A stretch of DNA of 34,756 nucleotides, from positions 1 through 34,756 of the forward strand of contig CAIZEI010000030.1 in assembly GCA_903931945.1 (NCBI GenBank). Reading direction: 5' to 3'. Shown here piece after piece: positions 1 through 9,322 of this stretch (position 1 is its first letter; each line of letters starts with the position of its first letter). This DNA is from an uncultured Hyphomicrobiales bacterium (GTDB taxonomy: Bacteria; Pseudomonadota; Alphaproteobacteria; Rhizobiales; Beijerinckiaceae). Made by a program: the position numbers and the translations under genes. The notes below the pieces were generated by a model. That model worked only from the letters and a program-made list of their open reading frames with translations. It was not told where the DNA came from and did no database searches.

Positions 1-998
1 ACGATGACGCTGATTTGATCGGATGCGCCGACCATGGCAAGCAACGCCATTGACAGAAACAGGTTTTGGCTGAAACCAAACAATATGGTCGCAAAGCCAT
101 AGCAAGCAACAGCGATCAGCATCTTCTTGCCAGCGCCGCCCCGGATGGGCGAATGCGCGAGAAAGGCGCCCATCAGAATTGCGCCGATCGCAGGCGAAGA
201 GCGCAACAGTCCAAGCCCCCAGGGTCCTGTATGCAAAATATCCTGAGTGACTGCGGGCAAGAGCGCAGTGGCGCCGCCAAACAACACGCCGAACAAATCC
301 AGCGAGATGCCGCCCAGGATGACCTTGCGCGAATAGATGAACCGCAAGCCAGCGCTCAGCGTCGCCCAGGTGATCGCCCCTGCGCCCTTGCGCGGCGGGC
401 CGGGGTTTCGAATGAGAAAAACGCAGATTGCCGCCGAAGCGACAAACAGGAACGCGACGAAGAAGGGAACCGACGGTCCCAGAATATAGAGCAGCCCTCC
501 CATGGAGGGCCCGGCAATGCGCGAGGCGGACCACGCCGAAGAATACCAGGTGATGGCATTGGCAAAATGCTCTTTAGGCACAAGATTGGGGGTCATCGCC
601 TGCGCAGACGGATTGGCGAAAGAGCGCGCGACGCCTCCGATAAACACGCAGCCGTAAATCGCGGTGACATTGCCAACGCCGAAATAAGCGATGAGAAACA
701 GCGCAAAGGTCGCCATCGCAGAGACCGCGTAAGCTGATGAAAGGATGATCCGCCGATTGTAGGTGTCGGCGAAATGCCCCGTGAACAATGACATAATGAC
801 GTTCGGCAGAAAGGACGAAAGGCCGGTCAGGCCGAGCGCCAACGCGCTATGCGTAACCGAATAGATGTACCAGCCAATCGCCACCGCTTGCGAAGACAGC
901 GCGATTCCATAAATCATGCGCGCTGTGCAATGCAGCCTGAAATCCCGGTAGCGGAACGCAACATAGCCGTCCGAAGCCTTCGCGTCCGCCACGCTCAT
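1..998 (-). CDS. MFS exporter, C-terminus beyond window edge
   Basis: This is a major facilitator superfamily inner-membrane transporter, read by translating the complement from the ATG at 998; the frame stays open to the window edge, giving 332 visible codons of an expected 400 or more. After a short cytoplasmic N-terminus (MSVADAKASDGY) come hydrophobic helices, and the loop after helix 2 carries GHFADTYNRR, a good match to the family's motif A. The sequence resembles the EntS-like MFS_3 group, which are usually proton-driven exporters; the substrate cannot be told. A GGGAAG ribosome site precedes the start, which lies 27 bases after the ABC permease stop, so it is probably the last gene of that operon. 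The 3' end is missing. Confidence 0.85.
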   Translation of the reverse strand, partial: MSVADAKASDGYVAFRYRDFRLHCTARMIYGIALSSQAVAIGWYIYSVTHSALALGLTGLSSFLPNVIMSLFTGHFADTYNRRIILSSAYAVSAMATFALFLIAYFGVGNVTAIYGCVFIGGVARSFANPSAQAMTPNLVPKEHFANAITWYSSAWSASRIAGPSMGGLLYILGPSVPFFVAFLFVASAAICVFLIRNPGPPRKGAGAITWATLSAGLRFIYSRKVILGGISLDLFGVLFGGATALLPAVTQDILHTGPWGLGLLRSSPAIGAILMGAFLAHSPIRGGAGKKMLIAVACYGFATILFGFSQNLFLSMALLAMVGASDQISVI

Positions 999-1025
999 TC
1001 CAGTCCGACTTCCCTTTTCGCCGCC

Positions 1026-1862
1026 CTAGCGGCCTGCTTTCCACGGCACGATCAGCCGCTCGATTTCATTCAGTATCAGCGTAAACAAAAGGCCGAGAAC
1101 GGCGATGGTGATGAGCCCGACATACATCGTCTCCACAGAAAGTATCTCCCACGCGTTCCAGATCATATAGCCGAGGCCGCTCTTCGCGCCGACCATTTCA
1201 GCAATTGCGATCAACACCAGCCCCAGCCCGACGCCAAGCTTGACGCCGGTCATGATCAGCGGGAGCGAGCCGGGGAAGGCGACAGTGCGAAACACCTGAA
1301 AACCACTGGCCCCGAAATTACGGCCAACATCAAAATAAATCTTGTTGATCTCGAGCACGCCCGCCATCGAATTGATAAGAATTGGAAAGAAAACGCCCGT
1401 CGCGACCATAACGACTTTCGACGATTCCCCGAGGCCAAAAATCAACAATATCAGCGGCAGGATGGCGCTTTTAGGGATCGGGTAGGTTGCTGCGATAATC
1501 GGCTCAACAATCATGCGCAACGTGCGGAACATCCCCATCGCCACGCCAAGCGCGAGCGCGGGAATGCCACCCCATAGAATACCCCAGAACAGGCGTTGCA
1601 GACTTGCCCAGACGTGTTTTTCCAGAAGACCATTCTGGATCATTGTCCACATCACGCCAAATATTTTCGATGGCGGCGGAAAAAAACGCACATCGATGAA
1701 ACCAAACCGGGCGCAGAGTTCCCAGACGCCAATCAGCGCCAACGGAGAAATGATATTCATGAGTCGTTCCGCCGAACTACGACTCATGGACGCAGCGATG
1801 CGGGCGGGCGGGCGGGCGGTGCGAATCTCGCTAGGGACAGTGGTCTGGACAGCATCGGTCAT
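1026..1862 (-). CDS. ABC transporter permease, SsuC/TauC type
   Basis: This is an inner-membrane permease of the nitrate/sulfonate/taurine ABC importer family (binding-protein-dependent transport, BPD_transp_1). It has 278 residues, a normal length, with about six hydrophobic segments. The cytoplasmic EAA-type coupling loop appears around residues 180-200 (NFGASGFQVFRTVAFPGSLP), where the ATPase docks. Its ATG overlaps the stop of the ATPase gene as ATGA, so the two are translationally coupled. Family members import alkanesulfonates, taurine, nitrate, aromatic precursors or thiamine precursors; the substrate cannot be deduced because the binding protein is not in the window. Confidence 0.9.
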   Translation of the reverse strand: MTDAVQTTVPSEIRTARPPARIAASMSRSSAERLMNIISPLALIGVWELCARFGFIDVRFFPPPSKIFGVMWTMIQNGLLEKHVWASLQRLFWGILWGGIPALALGVAMGMFRTLRMIVEPIIAATYPIPKSAILPLILLIFGLGESSKVVMVATGVFFPILINSMAGVLEINKIYFDVGRNFGASGFQVFRTVAFPGSLPLIMTGVKLGVGLGLVLIAIAEMVGAKSGLGYMIWNAWEILSVETMYVGLITIAVLGLLFTLILNEIERLIVPWKAGR

Positions 1863-2692
1863 TTCCCTCTCCCTTCGTCCTGCGCTCGCGCAGCCTGCAC
1901 TTCATCGCGCAACTGGCCCCAGATATTATAGACGAGTTCCCCATAAGCTGGTTGCGCCCGTAGTTCCAGCACCCGGCGGGGGCGCTCAAACGGAACATCT
2001 ATCATGAATTTGGTGCGACCTGGATGCGCTGTCATCACCATAATGCGGTCGCCGAGCGTCACCGCCTCATCGACCGAATGGGTAATAAACATAACAGTTT
2101 TTCGGGTTTCTTCCCATATCCGGAGTAATTCTTCCTGCAGCAGAACCTTGTTTTGCTCATCCAGAGCAGAAAAAGGTTCGTCCATCAAAAGAATATCGGG
2201 ATCATTGGCAAAAGCGCGGGCAAGAGACACGCGTTGCCGCATACCGCCCGATAATTGATGTGGATAGGAATCGTGGAATTTCGACAGTCCGGCGCGGTTA
2301 AGATAATGGCCAACGCTGTCCTTGATCTGCGATTTGGGGAGCCCGCGTATCGTCAAGCCATAAGCTGCATTCTCCCAAACCGTCATCCAGGGAAAAAGGG
2401 AATCGCCTTGAAACACCATGGAGTTGCCTGGACGGCCCATTGCGGGCGCCGCAATTTCAACTGTGCCGCTGGTATGCTCTTCAAGTCCGGCAAGAATGCG
2501 CAACAGTGTCGTCTTGCCGCAACCCGAGGGCCCGACAATCATGAAAAAGCACCCCGCCGGGATGTCCAGATTAATCGTGTCCAGAGCAGTGAAAGGCCCG
2601 TTCCGCGTATCAAAGACCTTACTCAGATTCTTGATGCGGATTTTGATCCCACCGGACAAAGCAGCGGAGGAAGCTGTCGCAACGGCTGTCAT
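1859..2692 (-). CDS. ABC transporter ATP-binding protein, SsuB/TauB type
   Basis: This is the ATPase subunit that powers the neighbouring permease. From the start chosen here it has 277 residues: Walker A GPSGCGKT at 54-61, Q-loop near 95, signature LSGGMRQR at 147-154, Walker B LLMDEP at 168-173, and the H-loop FITHS after it. The frame remains open upstream to an ATG at 2848, but those extra 52 residues are not family-like, and the conserved fold begins soon after MTAVATASS, so 2692 is preferred. No strong ribosome site precedes it, so the start is somewhat uncertain. It sits between the cupin gene upstream and the coupled permease downstream. Confidence 0.9.
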   Translation of the reverse strand: MTAVATASSAALSGGIKIRIKNLSKVFDTRNGPFTALDTINLDIPAGCFFMIVGPSGCGKTTLLRILAGLEEHTSGTVEIAAPAMGRPGNSMVFQGDSLFPWMTVWENAAYGLTIRGLPKSQIKDSVGHYLNRAGLSKFHDSYPHQLSGGMRQRVSLARAFANDPDILLMDEPFSALDEQNKVLLQEELLRIWEETRKTVMFITHSVDEAVTLGDRIMVMTAHPGRTKFMIDVPFERPRRVLELRAQPAYGELVYNIWGQLRDEVQAARAQDEGRGK

Positions 2693-2910
2693 GGCGCGCC
2701 CGGCGTATTGCAGGCCATGTTCGTCTTTGACTTTGAACGATGCACGATCTCCCCTCCAATCCCCCCAAACGGGACATCTGGCGCCGATGTTTGATTTCTT
2801 GCGACTGGCGCCGCACACTTTTGAAAGCCTTTCAAGAGGTACTGGCAAACGCCGTTTGCGTCAAACGATCCAGGCCCGCAATCGTGGGTATTGTAGCGCC
2901 GGGGTCTGTT

Positions 2911-3276
2911 TCAGGTCGGCGGCGTCATCCGCACCGGCGGCTTCATGAACACGACAATCATTGTAGCGCCGTTGGGGCTGCGCGCTTCATGCCGGCTGCC
3001 AGCCGGACGCCAGACGAAATTGCCAGCCATGCAGATACCCGCGTCATCTTCCAGCGAGCCTTCCAGCACAAAGGTCTGTTCGAGTTCTGGATGCTCGTGA
3101 TAGGGAATGACCCCGCCCGGCGCAATTTTGAACATCACTGTAGATCGACCGGTTTCCGGATCCGAAAATAGAGTCTTCTGCATGGAGCCCGGTGTGCGCG
3201 ACGGCGTCCATGGCATGTTGTTGACATCGACATAGACGCCCATCGGAACACCAATTCGTTCGACTTCGGCGGTCAT
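2911..3276 (-). CDS. Small cupin-domain protein, ChrR-like
   Basis: This is a 121-residue single-domain cupin. The metal-binding motif 1 is visible as YHEHPELEQTFVLEG around residues 60-74, with two histidines and a glutamate, followed by a second motif near GSRHEARSP. It most resembles the stand-alone cupins related to the C-terminal domain of ChrR, whose roles include metal-dependent dioxygenase or sensory functions. The reaction is unknown. It precedes the ABC ATPase on the same strand by about 220 bases, so it may share that operon and act on the imported compound, but this is inference. Confidence 0.8.
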   Translation of the reverse strand: MTAEVERIGVPMGVYVDVNNMPWTPSRTPGSMQKTLFSDPETGRSTVMFKIAPGGVIPYHEHPELEQTFVLEGSLEDDAGICMAGNFVWRPAGSRHEARSPNGATMIVVFMKPPVRMTPPT

Positions 3277-3351
3277 TTGCTTCGCTCCCTGATTATCGGG
3301 GCAGAGTGTAGGTCGAAGCTATGCTGAACTCAATGGACGCATGCGCCTGCG

Positions 3352-4329
3352 CTAATCTGCGGGTCCGAATTCAGAAGGTTCATAGACTCGTTTTGTCGAA
3401 CAAAATTCGCAGGTGACGCCTATCTTGCCGTCATCCCCAATCATGTCCTTGCGGTCAGATGCCGAAAATCCCTCCAACATGGCGCGGACCCGCCCATCCG
3501 AGCATCGACAGCGATCCAATACACCCGCTGCCTCAAAAACCTTCACCCCGCGCTCATGGAACAGACGGAAAAGCAAGCGTTCGCTGGACAAGGTGGGATC
3601 GACAAGTTCATGATCTTCAACAGTCGCCGCAAGCAATCGCGCCTCGGTCCAGGCATTATCCTCATCGGATTCCGGAACAAAAACGCCGTCTGGCGCATCG
3701 CCGGGGTCCATATCGACAATGCGACGACGTTCCGGCGAATCCGGAAGGAATTGAACCAGCAGAGCGCCCGCCCGCCATTGAGCGCCCGATGGCGTGATTG
3801 CCTGCGCAACAGCCAGCCGCACAAAGGTCGGAATCTGTTCGGATTGACGGAAATATTCGTGCGCGGCTGCTTCAAGGCCCTGACCCTCCAGAACCACAAT
3901 GCCCTGATATCGCGTGTGCTCTTCGCCCTGTTCAACCGTGAGCGCGAGATGACCGCTTCCCAGCAGATCCGGACGCAAACCCTCAATAAAGCGTCCTTCC
4001 GCAAGGCGCTTCGCATCGTATCTTGCGAATGCGCGCAAACGATCTGGAAAATCGAAATCGACAACAATCATATCGACGGGGCCATCGCTCCGCGTCTGCA
4101 ATTGAAAGCGTCCTTCAATTTTCAATGCAGTCGCCAGAACAGAGGTCAGCGCCGCCGCTTCTCCAAGCAGACGCGCCACAGGCGCGGGATAGGCATGACG
4201 TGTCAAAATCGCGTCAATAGACGGACCCAGCCGCGCGAGCCGTCCGCGCGTATCGAGCGCGTCGATAGCAAATGGCAGGACATAGTCATCATGCGCCGGA
4301 TCGGAAACTGGATGCATTTCGCCGCTCAT
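3352..4329 (-). CDS. hslO: Hsp33 redox-regulated chaperone
   Basis: Hsp33 is a cytoplasmic holdase activated by oxidative unfolding. From the start chosen here the protein has 325 residues. The C-terminal zinc centre is present as CRC (Cys274, Cys276) and CEFC (Cys307, Cys310), the redox switch of the family. An upstream in-frame ATG at 4350 exists, but the ATG at 4329 overlaps the argF stop as ATGA, which is the usual arrangement for coupled genes and fits the family. The order argD-argF-hslO is common in Hyphomicrobiales, so this is probably the last gene of the arginine operon. Confidence 0.96.
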   Translation of the reverse strand: MSGEMHPVSDPAHDDYVLPFAIDALDTRGRLARLGPSIDAILTRHAYPAPVARLLGEAAALTSVLATALKIEGRFQLQTRSDGPVDMIVVDFDFPDRLRAFARYDAKRLAEGRFIEGLRPDLLGSGHLALTVEQGEEHTRYQGIVVLEGQGLEAAAHEYFRQSEQIPTFVRLAVAQAITPSGAQWRAGALLVQFLPDSPERRRIVDMDPGDAPDGVFVPESDEDNAWTEARLLAATVEDHELVDPTLSSERLLFRLFHERGVKVFEAAGVLDRCRCSDGRVRAMLEGFSASDRKDMIGDDGKIGVTCEFCSTKRVYEPSEFGPAD

Positions 4330-5258
4330 GCCGGCAAGGCGTCCAGACACCAGGCAAGGATGCCCTTCTGGGCGTGCATCCGGTTTTCCGCTTCATCAAA
4401 AACAACTGACTGTGGCCCGTCGATAACCTCGTCGGTGACTTCTTCGCCGCGATGGGCAGGCAAACAATGCATGAAAACCGCCTCCTTGCCGGCGGCAGCC
4501 ATCAATTTCGAATTAACCTGATAGGGCTGCAACAGATTGTGCCGGTGGCGCGCTTCTTCCTCATCGCCCATGGACACCCAGCAATCCGAGATAACCGCTG
4601 AGGCGTCCTTCACTGCAGCGAAGGGATCATTGGTGAGCGTCAACCGAACACCGCTCTGACGCGCCCAATCCACCAATCGAGCGGGCGGCGCAAGTTCGGG
4701 CGGCGTCGCCACATTGAGATTGAAATCAAAACTATGCGCCGCGTGAACCCAGCTTGCGAGCACATTATTAGAGTCGCCTGTCCAGGCAATTGTCTTGCCC
4801 TTGATCGGTCCGCGATGTTCTTCGAATGTCAATACGTCAGCCATTGCCTGACAGGGATGTGAGCGCTTGGTCAGCCCGTTGATCACAGGAACAGTGGCGC
4901 TTTGCGCTAATTCCTGAAGATCGCTGTGGTCGAGAATCCGGATCATGATGGCGTCGACGTAGCGCGACAACACCCGGGCCGTATCAGCGATGGTTTCGCC
5001 TCGACCGAGCTGCATTTCGGCGCCCGTTAACATGATTGTTTCGCCGCCGAGTTGTCGCATACCGATATCAAACGACACGCGCGTGCGCGTCGAAGGCCGG
5101 TCGAAGATCATCGCCAGCGTCTTGCCTTCCAGCGGACGCGACGCCGGGCGCTCGCCCTTGCGCCATGCGGATTTTATACGCGCTGCGCCATCAAGAATAG
5201 TCCGCAAATCGCTCGCGGAAACTTCGTTCAGGTCTAGAAAATGTCGGGCGATGCTCAT
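4326..5258 (-). CDS. argF: Ornithine carbamoyltransferase
   Basis: This enzyme makes citrulline from ornithine and carbamoyl phosphate in arginine biosynthesis. It has 310 residues, normal for the anabolic enzyme. The carbamoyl-phosphate loop STRTR is at 56-60, HPCQ at 134-137, the ornithine-binding DCWVSMG near 225-231, and HCLPA at 264-268; all key residues are intact. Its ATG overlaps the argD stop by four bases (ATGA) and its own stop overlaps the hslO start in the same way, so the three genes form one tightly coupled unit. Confidence 0.98.
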   Translation of the reverse strand: MSIARHFLDLNEVSASDLRTILDGAARIKSAWRKGERPASRPLEGKTLAMIFDRPSTRTRVSFDIGMRQLGGETIMLTGAEMQLGRGETIADTARVLSRYVDAIMIRILDHSDLQELAQSATVPVINGLTKRSHPCQAMADVLTFEEHRGPIKGKTIAWTGDSNNVLASWVHAAHSFDFNLNVATPPELAPPARLVDWARQSGVRLTLTNDPFAAVKDASAVISDCWVSMGDEEEARHRHNLLQPYQVNSKLMAAAGKEAVFMHCLPAHRGEEVTDEVIDGPQSVVFDEAENRMHAQKGILAWCLDALPA

Positions 5259-6487
5259 GATGACGCATTCTCCGCAGTTTCAAGCCTGCGTTCAGCTTCT
5301 ACGCAGGCGCAATCGAGCCTGATCACCGCTTCGTCTATTTCCTGATCGGTGACAGTCAGCGCCGGCAACAGACGCACCACATTATCAAGCGCGGGAATCA
5401 CCAACATATGATGGTCACGGGCCAGGACAGTAAATTCTGAGTTGGAAGTATGGAGACGCAGACCTATAAAGAGACCTTCTCCGCGAATCTCGGCAATGAC
5501 TTTCGGATGCGCATCCTGCAATCGGGCAAGTCGCTGCCTGAGCAAAAGGCCCTTGCGCGATACCTCACCAATAAACCCCTCGCTGAGCACAACATCAAGG
5601 ACAGCGTTGCCGCAGGCGGTCGCCAGCGGATTACCGCCAAAAGTCGTTCCATGCGAACCCACCACCATGCCCTTGCCGGCCTCGCGGGTTGTCAGGAACG
5701 CGCCAAGTGGAAAGCCGCCGCCGATCCCCTTGGCAATGGCCATGATGTCGGGCGTCACGCCATAAATTTCATAGGCAAAAAATTTGCCCGTTCGTCCAAC
5801 GCCTGACTGGACTTCATCAAAAACAAGCATCAGGGCGTGCTCGTCACACAAGTTACGTAATGCGCGCAAAAACCCCGGCGGCGGCACACGCACACCTCCC
5901 TCGCCCTGAATCGGCTCCACCAATATGCCGGCTGTGGCGGGACCAATCAGGGACCTGACCGCCTCTAGATCGCCCCATGGCGCCTGATCGAAACCCTCGA
6001 CCTTTGGACCGAAACCCTCAATATATTTCGGATTGCCGCCTGCCGCGATGGTCGCCAGCGTACGGCCATGGAATGCGCCTTCGAAAGTCACCAACCGGAA
6101 TTTTTCCGGGCGGCCGCTGGCGGCCTGATATTTCCGCGCCGTTTTAATGGCCCCCTCAAGCGCCTCTGCGCCAGAGTTTGTGAAGAACACGAAGTCAGCG
6201 AAAGTGCTTTCAACGAGACGTTTTGCCAGACGTTCGGCCTGCGGAATCTGGAACAGATTCGAGACATGCCAGAGCTTTTGCGCCTGCTCCGTCAGCGCAT
6301 TGATCATATGGGGATGCGAATGGCCGAGCGAGCAAACCGCAATCCCGGCGCCAAAATCGAGATAGCGGGCGCCATCCGTCGCAATCAGCCAGGCCCCCTC
6401 GCCTCGCTCAAAAGCGACAGGCGCTCGCGCATAGGTTGGAAGCAGCGATGATTCCGTTGAAACGGAGTGGTTTGCCTGGTCCGCCAT
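5255..6487 (-). CDS. argD: Acetylornithine aminotransferase
   Basis: This is a class III PLP-dependent aminotransferase that converts N-acetylglutamate semialdehyde to N-acetylornithine; family members can also act as succinyldiaminopimelate aminotransferase. It has 410 residues, with the phosphate-binding NSGAEA at 104-109, the PLP-ring aspartate in [12 protein letters not shown] (Asp224), and the Schiff-base lysine in [12 protein letters not shown] (Lys253). It is the first gene of argD-argF-hslO. A GC-rich hairpin followed by T-rich sequence lies 34-60 bases before the start codon and may attenuate the operon. Confidence 0.97.
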   Translation of the reverse strand: MADQANHSVSTESSLLPTYARAPVAFERGEGAWLIATDGARYLDFGAGIAVCSLGHSHPHMINALTEQAQKLWHVSNLFQIPQAERLAKRLVESTFADFVFFTNSGAEALEGAIKTARKYQAASGRPEKFRLVTFEGAFHGRTLATIAAGGNPKYIEGFGPKVEGFDQAPWGDLEAVRSLIGPATAGILVEPIQGEGGVRVPPPGFLRALRNLCDEHALMLVFDEVQSGVGRTGKFFAYEIYGVTPDIMAIAKGIGGGFPLGAFLTTREAGKGMVVGSHGTTFGGNPLATACGNAVLDVVLSEGFIGEVSRKGLLLRQRLARLQDAHPKVIAEIRGEGLFIGLRLHTSNSEFTVLARDHHMLVIPALDNVVRLLPALTVTDQEIDEAVIRLDCACVEAERRLETAENASS

Positions 6488-6521
6488 GATGTTTGGCTCG
6501 CAAAATATCGGTCTGAAAAAT

Positions 6522-6550
6522 CAAAACGCCGCCTCCGGGGCGGCATTTTT
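6522..6550. terminator. Bidirectional terminator-like hairpin upstream of argD
   Basis: A perfect 6-bp stem (GCCGCC at 6528-6533 with GGCGGC at 6539-6544, loop of five) is followed on the plus strand by ATTTTT and on the minus strand by GTTTTGATTTTT. It looks like an intrinsic terminator in both directions, yet no gene ends at it from either side: it lies in the leader of argD. It is either an attenuator for the arg operon or a relic of a lost neighbour. Confidence 0.55.
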
Positions 6551-6753
6551 CACTACCAATCATAAGCCATCGGCCCGCAAATCGTCAATTCTCGACATCG
6601 CAAGATTTAATCCATCTCGGAGCGCCCCTTGAAAGCAAGACTCCATTGGCGGCGAGACAAAAATTCTCCGATGGGAGAGCCTATCCACATCTGCGTCCAC
6701 TTGCCACTTCCCCACGCGTCATGGAATAGAACCGGTAACAGGGAGTCCTTCAA

Positions 6754-8274
6754 ATGACCGATGAACCCGCCGGCGGGCGTATATTTTTCTCGAATGTCCG
6801 GCGCAGCCTTGAGGAAGAAGACGAAATTCGCCTTGTCAGCGTTGGCGTCGATATTGGCTCCTCCACCTCGCATCTTGTGTTTTCGCGTCTGGTTCTGGAA
6901 CGGCTCGACAACCGCTACGTCGTTTCGCAGCGTGAAATTGTGCATGAATCGGACGTGCTGCTGACGCCCTATGCCGATGACATGACAATCGACGCGAGAG
7001 CGCTGGGCGCCTTCATCAACCGCCAGTATGAAATGGCGCTGCTTGACCCCACAGCCATTGATACCGGCGCGCTGATTTTGACGGGTGTCGCAGTGCGACG
7101 CTCCAACGCGCGCGCGATCGGGGACCTATTTGCTGCACAAGCAGGAAAATTCGTCTCGGTTTCCGCCGGCGACGGGTTGGAAACGACTTTAGCGGCTTTC
7201 GGTTCCGGCGCCGCCGCACGTTCGATTCGCGAGGCCAACCGGGTGATGAATATCGATATTGGCGGCGGAACGTCAAAGATTGCCGTTTGTGAAGCGGGTG
7301 AAATCGTCGAAATGACTGCGGTCGATGTTGGCGCGCGGATCGTCGCTCTGGACAAGACAGGCGTCGTAACGCGCCTGGAGGAAGCCGGGCGGCGTTTTGC
7401 TGCAGATGCAGGATTAAAGTTGGAAATCGGATTAACACCTGCCGCCGGCGAACTTGAGCGAATGGTCGAGCTTATGGCGAGTCGGCTCTTTGAAACCATT
7501 TCCGCCGCCCATCTCTCCGCTGAAACAGCTGGGCTGCTGCGTCTCGATCCCCTCAAAAACCAACGGAGGCCTGACGTCGTGACCTTTTCGGGCGGCGTCT
7601 CGGAATACATTTACAATCGGCAGGATAGTGGTTTTGGGGATCTTGGACCGCTGCTGGCGCGCGCTATCAAAAAACGGGTTGACGCCTGGGGGCCGCGCAT
7701 TGCCCGCCCGGATGAAGGCATCCGGGCGACCGTGGTTGGAGCCTCGCAATATACAATCCAGGTCAGCGGAAGCACAATTTTCGTCGCGCCGCTGGAAACG
7801 CTGCCTTTACGAAATATTCCGGTCATTACGCCCGATCTCACACTGGATGCGGACGAACTCGATCAGGACGCAATAGCCGCATCAGTCAAATCCGCCTTGC
7901 GACGCCTTGACCTGCACGAAGGCGAGCAACCGGTTGCAGTCTGCTATCGTTGGGGCGGGTCGGCGACATTTCGCCGCCTGGATGATTTTTGCAAGGGGAT
8001 CGCCAAGGGACTGTCTGCGCAGCTCGCGCACAATCATCCGCTGGTTCTGGTGGGCGACGGAGATATTGGCGGCCTGGTCGGCATTCACGCGCATGAAGAG
8101 GCGAAGCTCCCCAACGCGATCGTCTCAATTGATGGTATCATATTGAAAGAGTTTGACTTTATTGACATAGGCGCAATGCTCGAATCATCCGGCGCTGTGC
8201 CGGTCGTCATCAAGTCGCTGGTGTTTCCGACCTCTTCCGCGTTGGGCAAGATTGAAGCGGAGCGCGCCGGGTGA
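6754..8274 (+). CDS. eutA: EutA-like ethanolamine ammonia-lyase reactivating factor
   Basis: This 506-residue protein belongs to the EutA family, ASKHA-fold ATPases that exchange damaged cobalamin out of adenosylcobalamin-dependent ethanolamine ammonia-lyase. The two phosphate-binding glycine motifs are clear: DIGSSTSH at 33-40 and DIGGGTSK at 168-175, with FSGGVSEY near 278-285. An AGGGAG ribosome site precedes the ATG. The gene overlaps the next one by a GTGA, implying translational coupling. The lyase genes eutB and eutC are not in this window, so the client enzyme is either encoded elsewhere or is a different B12 enzyme. Family assignment is firm; the physiological role is inferred. Confidence 0.85.
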   Translation: MTDEPAGGRIFFSNVRRSLEEEDEIRLVSVGVDIGSSTSHLVFSRLVLERLDNRYVVSQREIVHESDVLLTPYADDMTIDARALGAFINRQYEMALLDPTAIDTGALILTGVAVRRSNARAIGDLFAAQAGKFVSVSAGDGLETTLAAFGSGAAARSIREANRVMNIDIGGGTSKIAVCEAGEIVEMTAVDVGARIVALDKTGVVTRLEEAGRRFAADAGLKLEIGLTPAAGELERMVELMASRLFETISAAHLSAETAGLLRLDPLKNQRRPDVVTFSGGVSEYIYNRQDSGFGDLGPLLARAIKKRVDAWGPRIARPDEGIRATVVGASQYTIQVSGSTIFVAPLETLPLRNIPVITPDLTLDADELDQDAIAASVKSALRRLDLHEGEQPVAVCYRWGGSATFRRLDDFCKGIAKGLSAQLAHNHPLVLVGDGDIGGLVGIHAHEEAKLPNAIVSIDGIILKEFDFIDIGAMLESSGAVPVVIKSLVFPTSSALGKIEAERAG

Positions 8275-9233
8275 CCAAAGGGACGACGTCAGCAGCAAGT
8301 CCTTTGTACCCGCCGATCCAGCCGCACGAGAGTGGAATGCTGGACGTGGGCGATGGCCATCAAATCTATTTTGAAGTCAATGGAAACCCTGCTGGCCGAC
8401 CCGCACTGTTTCTGCATGGCGGCCCTGGGGGCGGCTGCATCGCCGATTACCGCAGGCTATTCAATCCCCGGCGCTACAGGATCGTGTTGTTCGATCAGCG
8501 AGGGTGTGGAAAATCTCGACCGCAATCGGGGATTGAGGCCAATACAAGCGCGAAATTGGTTGCCGATATCGAACTGCTGCGCACGCATCTTGGAATTGAT
8601 CGTTTTGTCGTGCTTGGCGGCTCGTGGGGCGCCGCGCTGGCTTTGCTCTACGCACAAGCCTTTCCAGACCGTATCCACGCGCTCGTGTTACGGGGTGTAT
8701 TTACCGCCCGACGGCAAGAGATTGACTGGCTATACCGCTATGGCGCATCCGAATTATTCCCGGAGCGCTGGGCGACGTTTAAAGGCTTTATTTCGAGCGC
8801 CGAGAGTGACGATCTTGTTGCCGCCTATCATCGCCGTCTGTTCAGCGGAGACCGCGACATGGAAATTGAAGCGGCCAGAGCCTGGTGCACATGGGAATCC
8901 TCACTTATGTCCATCGCGCCGCGGTCCCCCGGTTTCAGCGCGGGAGGCGGCGAACACACCCGCACACTCGCCCGCATAGAAGCGCATTATTTCGTCAACG
9001 ATTCTTTTTTAGGCGAGGGACAGATTCTCTCAAATATGGAAGCAATTCGTGTCATTCCCGGCATCATCGTGCAGGGCCGCTATGACGTGGTGACGCCGCC
9101 CGCCACCGCACACGCCGTGCATCGTCTCTGGCCAGCATCGCGGCTCGATATTGTGGCCAACGCCGGGCACGCCACGAGCGAGCCCGGCATTGCTCGCGGT
9201 CTGGTTGAGGCGACAGATCATTTCGCTGTTTAG
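8271..9233 (+). CDS. pip: Proline iminopeptidase-like alpha/beta hydrolase
   Basis: This is an alpha/beta hydrolase of peptidase family S33, which removes N-terminal proline from small peptides. It has 320 residues: oxyanion-hole motif HGGPGGG at 49-55, nucleophile elbow GGSWGA with Ser118, and Asp272 (GRYD) and His300 (AGHAT) completing the triad. The GTG start lies inside the stop of eutA (GTGA); no better start exists before the conserved region. Coupling to a EutA-like gene is unusual, so the true substrate could be an amide or ester from a nearby catabolic pathway rather than a peptide. That is inference. Confidence 0.88.
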   Translation: MTKGTTSAASPLYPPIQPHESGMLDVGDGHQIYFEVNGNPAGRPALFLHGGPGGGCIADYRRLFNPRRYRIVLFDQRGCGKSRPQSGIEANTSAKLVADIELLRTHLGIDRFVVLGGSWGAALALLYAQAFPDRIHALVLRGVFTARRQEIDWLYRYGASELFPERWATFKGFISSAESDDLVAAYHRRLFSGDRDMEIEAARAWCTWESSLMSIAPRSPGFSAGGGEHTRTLARIEAHYFVNDSFLGEGQILSNMEAIRVIPGIIVQGRYDVVTPPATAHAVHRLWPASRLDIVANAGHATSEPGIARGLVEATDHFAV

Positions 9234-9322
9234 CCTGGTGTCAAGGAGACTGTTCAAATGGCGCCAGCGGGTCTAATAGCCGTTGGAGCTTTCGAGCCGA
9301 ATTTAAATCCAGAGGAACACCG

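Noticed and set aside
66-737. A 223-codon plus-strand open frame near the left edge
   Set aside because: It lies opposite the MFS gene, whose minus-strand translation shows transmembrane helices and motif A.
849-1577. A 242-codon plus-strand open frame
   Set aside because: It is the antisense of the ABC permease and the MFS gene start, with low-complexity charged sequence.
2693-2848. N-terminal extension of the ABC ATPase to 2848
   Set aside because: The 52 extra residues have no family counterpart and the ATPase fold starts normally after 2692.
3556-4521. A 321-codon plus-strand open frame opposite hslO/argF
   Set aside because: It runs antisense across two well-conserved genes and its translation is basic and domain-free.
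6669-6680. CTATCCACA as a DnaA box
   Set aside because: It is a single near-match without a cluster, AT-rich unwinding region or typical oriC neighbours.
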